Assembly (NCBI GenBank): GCA_024275935.1
Contig: JAJRYF010000060.1
Coordinates: 1 to 36,031 of the forward strand
From: Gammaproteobacteria bacterium
GTDB lineage: Bacteria; Pseudomonadota; Gammaproteobacteria; Xanthomonadales; SZUA-36
DNA: 36,031 nucleotides
Direction of reading: 5' to 3'
The notes under the pieces are model-generated. The model saw only the letters and a program-made list of their open reading frames with translations. It did no database searches and had not been told where the DNA came from. Every line of letters begins with the position of its first letter. Position 1 is the stretch's first letter. Positions 33,058-36,031 of the stretch are shown piece after piece. A program made the position numbers and the translations under genes.

Positions 33058-33104
33058 AGGCACGCTATGATGTGCATGTGCAGCATGCGTGTTTCTATCT
33101 GGGG
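33048..33104 (+). terminator. Long hairpin at the ftsB 3' end (terminator-like, no T-run)
   Basis: CCCCAGATAGAGGCACGC (33048-33065) pairs with GCGTGTTTCTATCTGGGG (33087-33104) with 16 of 18 matches across a 21-base loop that is itself partly self-complementary. The ftsB stop is in the left arm. There is no T-run, so it may stabilise or process the mRNA rather than terminate it. Confidence 0.5.
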
Positions 33105-33142
33105 GTCAGGGTCAAAGTAGGCTATATCAATGGATTTGGGAA

Positions 33143-33562
33143 ATGAATAAATTTCAACTTAAAGCTACTTCAGGTGAACTTGCTGGGCAAAAGTGGCCAT
33201 TGGCAGAGACCATGGTTCTAGGCTCAGTTAATACCTGCGAAATAATTCTTGCTGGAGAGTTGATAGCCCCGCAGCACGCACAGTTAGTGACCACAGATAC
33301 CGCCGTATCGTTACAAGCCTTGCAGGGTGAGGTGATAGTTAACGGCGAACAAATACAGCAAGCATCTCTGGGCTCAGGCGATGAAATCCGTCTTGGGAAT
33401 TGCCGTTTTATGCTCCAGGCTCCAGGTTTGCGCCCGCAACGGGTACTGCAACCGGCCGCGTTGCAGAAAAAATCGCGTGCCGGCCTTTGGCTTGCACTTG
33501 GCTTAGCGGCTATAGCTGGTGCAGGAGCGGCTGCCTGGCAACAAGGTCTGTTGCCATTTTAG
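33143..33562 (+). CDS. Tail-anchored protein with a degenerate FHA-like domain
   Basis: The 139-residue product has an FHA-like beta-sandwich (about 5-92: MVLGSVNTCEIILAGE, APQHAQLV, VIVNGEQIQQ, LGSGDEIRLGNCRFML), a short linker and one C-terminal hydrophobic helix (about 113-133), so it should be cytoplasmic and held by its tail. The FHA phosphothreonine-binding Arg (in GR) is Ser here and the usual Ser before x-x-H is replaced, so classical phosphopeptide binding looks lost. ATG 33143 is chosen because upstream sequence is within the hairpin. It overlaps arfB by one base. Partner unknown. Confidence 0.7.
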   Translation: MNKFQLKATSGELAGQKWPLAETMVLGSVNTCEIILAGELIAPQHAQLVTTDTAVSLQALQGEVIVNGEQIQQASLGSGDEIRLGNCRFMLQAPGLRPQRVLQPAALQKKSRAGLWLALGLAAIAGAGAAAWQQGLLPF

Positions 33563-33966
33563 TGAACAAATTAGTAATTCCAGCTGATGAAATTGAGCTG
33601 ATAGCGGTTCGCTCGCAAGGTGCTGGTGGTCAAAATGTAAATAAAGTGGCAACCGCAATTCACTTGCGCTTTGATATCAAGGCATCATCACTGGCAGATA
33701 GACATAAGCAGCGGTTATTAAGTTTTCACGACCGGCGGATCAACAAAGATGGTGTCATCATTATCAAAGCGCAACAACACCGTACTCAGAGACAAAACCG
33801 CACCGATGCCATTGCCAGACTGCATGAACTAATAAAGCTTGCCACCCACACCCCAAAAACCCGGCGCCCAACCAGGCCAAGCAAAAGCTCACGGCTAAAA
33901 AGATTGGCCAATAAAACCCGGCGTGGGCAGACCAAGGCCTTGCGAGGCAAAGTCCCTGATCAATAG
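33562..33966 (+). CDS. arfB: Alternative ribosome-rescue factor ArfB (peptidyl-tRNA hydrolase)
   Basis: GGQ-domain hydrolase that frees peptides from ribosomes stalled on truncated mRNA. The 134-residue product has the GGQ catalytic motif (G22-G23-Q24 in RSQGAGGQNVNK), the HLRFDIKASSL block and a basic C-terminal tail (RRPTRPSKSS, then KALRGKVPDQ) that in E. coli ArfB enters the empty mRNA channel. Length is close to E. coli YaeJ (140). Start GTG 33562 overlaps the FHA stop by one base; an open frame from 33400 lies inside the FHA gene. Confidence 0.93.
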   Translation: MNKLVIPADEIELIAVRSQGAGGQNVNKVATAIHLRFDIKASSLADRHKQRLLSFHDRRINKDGVIIIKAQQHRTQRQNRTDAIARLHELIKLATHTPKTRRPTRPSKSSRLKRLANKTRRGQTKALRGKVPDQ

Positions 33967-33973
33967 TGCAGGC

Positions 33974-34001
33974 TTGTGCGCTGAGAGTTTTTACCTATAG
34001 C
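33974..34001 (+). promoter_or_regulatory. Possible promoter of the ABC exporter gene
   Basis: TTGTGC (33974-33979), a 16-base spacer and TATAGC (33996-34001), about 55 bases before the ABC gene. The match is weak. Confidence 0.3.
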
Positions 34002-34014
34002 AGTTATCGAGTTT

Positions 34015-34042
34015 TCCGGTTAGGCTTACACTTCTAGCCGGA
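34015..34042 (+). promoter_or_regulatory. Stem-loop in the ABC exporter leader
   Basis: TCCGGTTAG (34015-34023) pairs with CTAGCCGGA (34034-34042), nine pairs with one G-U, over a 10-base loop, 13 bases before the ATG. No T-run follows. It may affect translation of the exporter or end the upstream operon. Confidence 0.4.
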
Positions 34043-34055
34043 CAGTATCGTAAAT

Positions 34056-35825
34056 ATGAATAAAGCATTAGAAGATCGACCAAAATCAAAGGACATGTCA
34101 CAATTACGCGGCTTGATTCCGTATGTAACCCAGTATCGCAAATATATATTTCTGGCGCTGTTATTTCTGGTGTTAGGTGCAGCTACTACATTGTATTTCC
34201 CAGTTGCATTAAGGCAGGTTGTGGATCTGGGGTTTTCTGAGGATCAGTCGGAGAAAATGAACCGATATTTCCTGATTATGTTCGCAGTATCAATTCTGAT
34301 GGCGGTGTTTACTTCTATGCGCTATTACTGGGTGACTTGGCTGGGCCAGAGGGTGGTTACTGATATTCGCAAGGATGTTTATCGGCGGGTCATGGGGATG
34401 TCGCCGGCTTTCTTTGAGACCACCAGCACCGGTGAGGTTTTATCCCGGATAAACACCGATACCACCTTGGTTGAAACAGTTGTGGGCAGCACTTTCTCTA
34501 TCACCCTGCGCAGTATAGTTATGTTGGTTGGCTCGGTGCTGATGATGGTTATTTCCAGTCCTAAGCTGGCGGGTATGATTTTGGCAATGATTCCGTTGAT
34601 TATTTTGCCAATTATTTTTTATGGACGCAAGGTAAGGGCGTTATCAACGGTCTCCCAAGATTTGATTGCTGAAAGCTCGTCGGTAGCAACAGAGACGATT
34701 AATGCTATCCATACAGTACAGTCTTATGCTCAGGATGAACGCGAGAATCAGCGCTTTTCCAGCGCGGTACTAGCCGCTTTCCAGGCGGCAGTAAAGCGAA
34801 TTGCCGCAGAAACCATTATGAGCATTGCGGTGGTAATAATGGTGCTGGGTGGGATTATTTTTGTGCTGTGGTTAGGCGCACAATCGGTGGTAGAGGGCAC
34901 TATGAGTGCGGGTACGCTAAGCCAGTTTGTGTTGTATGCCATCATTGCTTCATCTTCGGTGGGGGCGTTAACTACGGTGTGGGCGGTATTACAAAGGGCC
35001 GCTGGTGCGCTGGAAAGAATTTCCGAGTTGCTAAATATGCAAAGTGATATTCGCAGTGTAAATAATGCAACTAAATTCAAGCAGGCGGCAAAAGGGGCTA
35101 TAGAAATCCACGAACTTAGCTTCGCTTACCCATCGCGCCTAGAGCAGCCGGTGCTCGAGGGTATCAATCTCAATATCGGAGCCGGGGAGACAGTTGCACT
35201 AGTGGGTCCATCTGGAGCTGGTAAAACCACCATATTCCAGCTGTTGTTGCGGTTTTACGACCCCCAGCATGGGGAGATAAGGATAGATGGTGAAGCTTTA
35301 ACTAAACTGGATTTGCGTAGCTTACGGCGGCAAATGGCATTGGTATCGCAGGATGTAACTATTTTTTCGACCAATGCCTTGGAAAATATCCGTTATGGTC
35401 GCCCAGATGCGAATGAAGCGCAGGTGCGGTTGGCTGCCGAGGCTGCACACGCGGATGTGTTTATTGATAAATTGTCGGAAACTTATCAGACATTTTTGGG
35501 TGAGCGCGGGGTGCGCTTATCTGGCGGCCAGGCGCAGCGCCTGTCTATTGCCAGAGCAATTTTAACTGACCCGCCGATTCTGCTGCTGGATGAGGCCACT
35601 TCCGCGCTCGATGCCCGCAGTGAGAAGTTAGTGCAACAGGCGCTTGATGAGCTAATGTGCGAACGAACGACTCTGGTTATCGCCCACCGCCTGGCTACGG
35701 TAAGACGAGCAGATAGAATAGTGGTACTCAATGAAGGCCGAATGGTGGCCGAAGGTAGCCATGATGAGTTATTGGCCAGTAGTGAGCTTTACCGGAATTT
35801 GGCAGAGCTGCAGTTTTTGGTTTGA
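34056..35825 (+). CDS. MsbA-like ABC exporter (fused membrane and ATPase domains)
   Basis: A half-size type IV exporter expected to act as a homodimer in the inner membrane. The 589-residue product has a six-helix membrane domain (about 30-315, with the TGEVLSRINTD coupling region) and an ATPase domain with Walker A GPSGAGKT (384-391), the signature LSGGQ (488-492), Walker B ILLLDEATS (Asp512, Glu513) and the switch His in IAHRLATV. All catalytic residues are intact. It resembles MsbA and related lipid or multidrug exporters (ABCB type), but the substrate cannot be told; no lpxK follows, which argues against calling it msbA. Confidence 0.9.
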   Translation: MNKALEDRPKSKDMSQLRGLIPYVTQYRKYIFLALLFLVLGAATTLYFPVALRQVVDLGFSEDQSEKMNRYFLIMFAVSILMAVFTSMRYYWVTWLGQRVVTDIRKDVYRRVMGMSPAFFETTSTGEVLSRINTDTTLVETVVGSTFSITLRSIVMLVGSVLMMVISSPKLAGMILAMIPLIILPIIFYGRKVRALSTVSQDLIAESSSVATETINAIHTVQSYAQDERENQRFSSAVLAAFQAAVKRIAAETIMSIAVVIMVLGGIIFVLWLGAQSVVEGTMSAGTLSQFVLYAIIASSSVGALTTVWAVLQRAAGALERISELLNMQSDIRSVNNATKFKQAAKGAIEIHELSFAYPSRLEQPVLEGINLNIGAGETVALVGPSGAGKTTIFQLLLRFYDPQHGEIRIDGEALTKLDLRSLRRQMALVSQDVTIFSTNALENIRYGRPDANEAQVRLAAEAAHADVFIDKLSETYQTFLGERGVRLSGGQAQRLSIARAILTDPPILLLDEATSALDARSEKLVQQALDELMCERTTLVIAHRLATVRRADRIVVLNEGRMVAEGSHDELLASSELYRNLAELQFLV

Positions 35826-35937
35826 GGGTAGAAAGTTAGACCGTGTGTTTTTGCTCCGCTAGTTGACGAGTAAACAGACCTAATATGAAGCTCTAAAGTA
35901 AAATCTATTTCGAAGTACTAGAGCGGTCATTTGTAAG

Positions 35938-36031
35938 TTAATCCTTATGTGGGTATTCAAACTGATGGGGCAGCAATTCTGCCATAGTCCAGCTGGTTTG
36001 TTTGCCATTGGCGCAGACTGAATAAACTACA
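35938..36031 (-). CDS. 3' end of an unidentified gene, cut by the window edge
   Basis: On the - strand an open frame enters from the right edge and ends at a TAA (complement of 35938-35940). The 30 visible residues, starting VVYSVCANGKQTSWTMAELL and ending FEYPHKD, look protein-like, and the frame is open while the others contain early stops or look random. I do not recognise the family. It is convergent with the ABC exporter. Confidence 0.4.
   Translation of the reverse strand, partial: VVYSVCANGKQTSWTMAELLPHQFEYPHKD

Noticed and set aside
33400-33561. A 54-codon N-terminal extension of arfB
   Set aside because: It lies inside the FHA gene in another frame; the GTG at 33562 gives the exact family N-terminus.

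Overview
The window is a chromosomal segment of a Gram-negative, ubiquinone-using bacterium, almost certainly a gammaproteobacterium. It carries a long division and cell-wall (dcw) cluster that runs into lpxC, a ubiE-ubiJ-ubiB block, parC/parE genes of topoisomerase IV type, and a pyrG-kdsA-eno-ftsB run, which is a typical gammaproteobacterial arrangement. I cannot name the genus. A sortase in a Gram-negative background hints at a marine lineage, but that is inference.

Layout. (1) 1-1330 is a decayed accessory margin. It holds the 3' end of a TPR protein joined to a frameshifted TolB/FlgO-like domain, then a truncated FG-GAP (integrin-alpha-like) secreted protein, then non-coding DNA. (2) 1338-16912 is the dcw cluster, all on the + strand: promoter and MraZ operator, mraZ, rsmH, ftsL, ftsI, murE, murF, mraY, ftsW, murG, murC, ddl, ftsQ, ftsA, ftsZ, closed by a clear intrinsic terminator. 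murB is not in the cluster. (3) 16981-18822 holds lpxC with its own promoter and a tail-to-tail PAP2-family membrane phosphatase. (4) 18968-22019 is ubiE-ubiJ-ubiB. (5) On the - strand, 27482-22152 is parE, a TPR periplasmic protein and parC. (6) On the - strand, 28801-27596 is a two-gene unit made of a class D-like sortase and a small secreted protein with a C-terminal MPDTA sorting-like signal, ended by a terminator. (7) On the + strand, 28945-33966 is pyrG, kdsA, eno, ftsB, a tail-anchored degenerate FHA protein and arfB. (8) 34056-35825 is an MsbA-like half-size ABC exporter, followed by the 3' end of an unidentified - strand gene.

How the genes work together. MurC, MurE, MurF and Ddl build the UDP-MurNAc-pentapeptide, MraY and MurG make lipid I and lipid II, and FtsW/FtsI polymerise and cross-link septal peptidoglycan within the FtsZ-FtsA-FtsQ-FtsL-FtsB divisome. 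LpxC and KdsA feed lipid A and Kdo synthesis, so envelope assembly dominates the window. UbiE/J/B supply ubiquinone, ParC/ParE separate daughter chromosomes, and PyrG and enolase are housekeeping enzymes.

The two most notable observations are an in-frame amber codon inside murC, after which the conserved C-terminus continues in the same frame, and the compact Gram-negative sortase/substrate pair between parE and pyrG.
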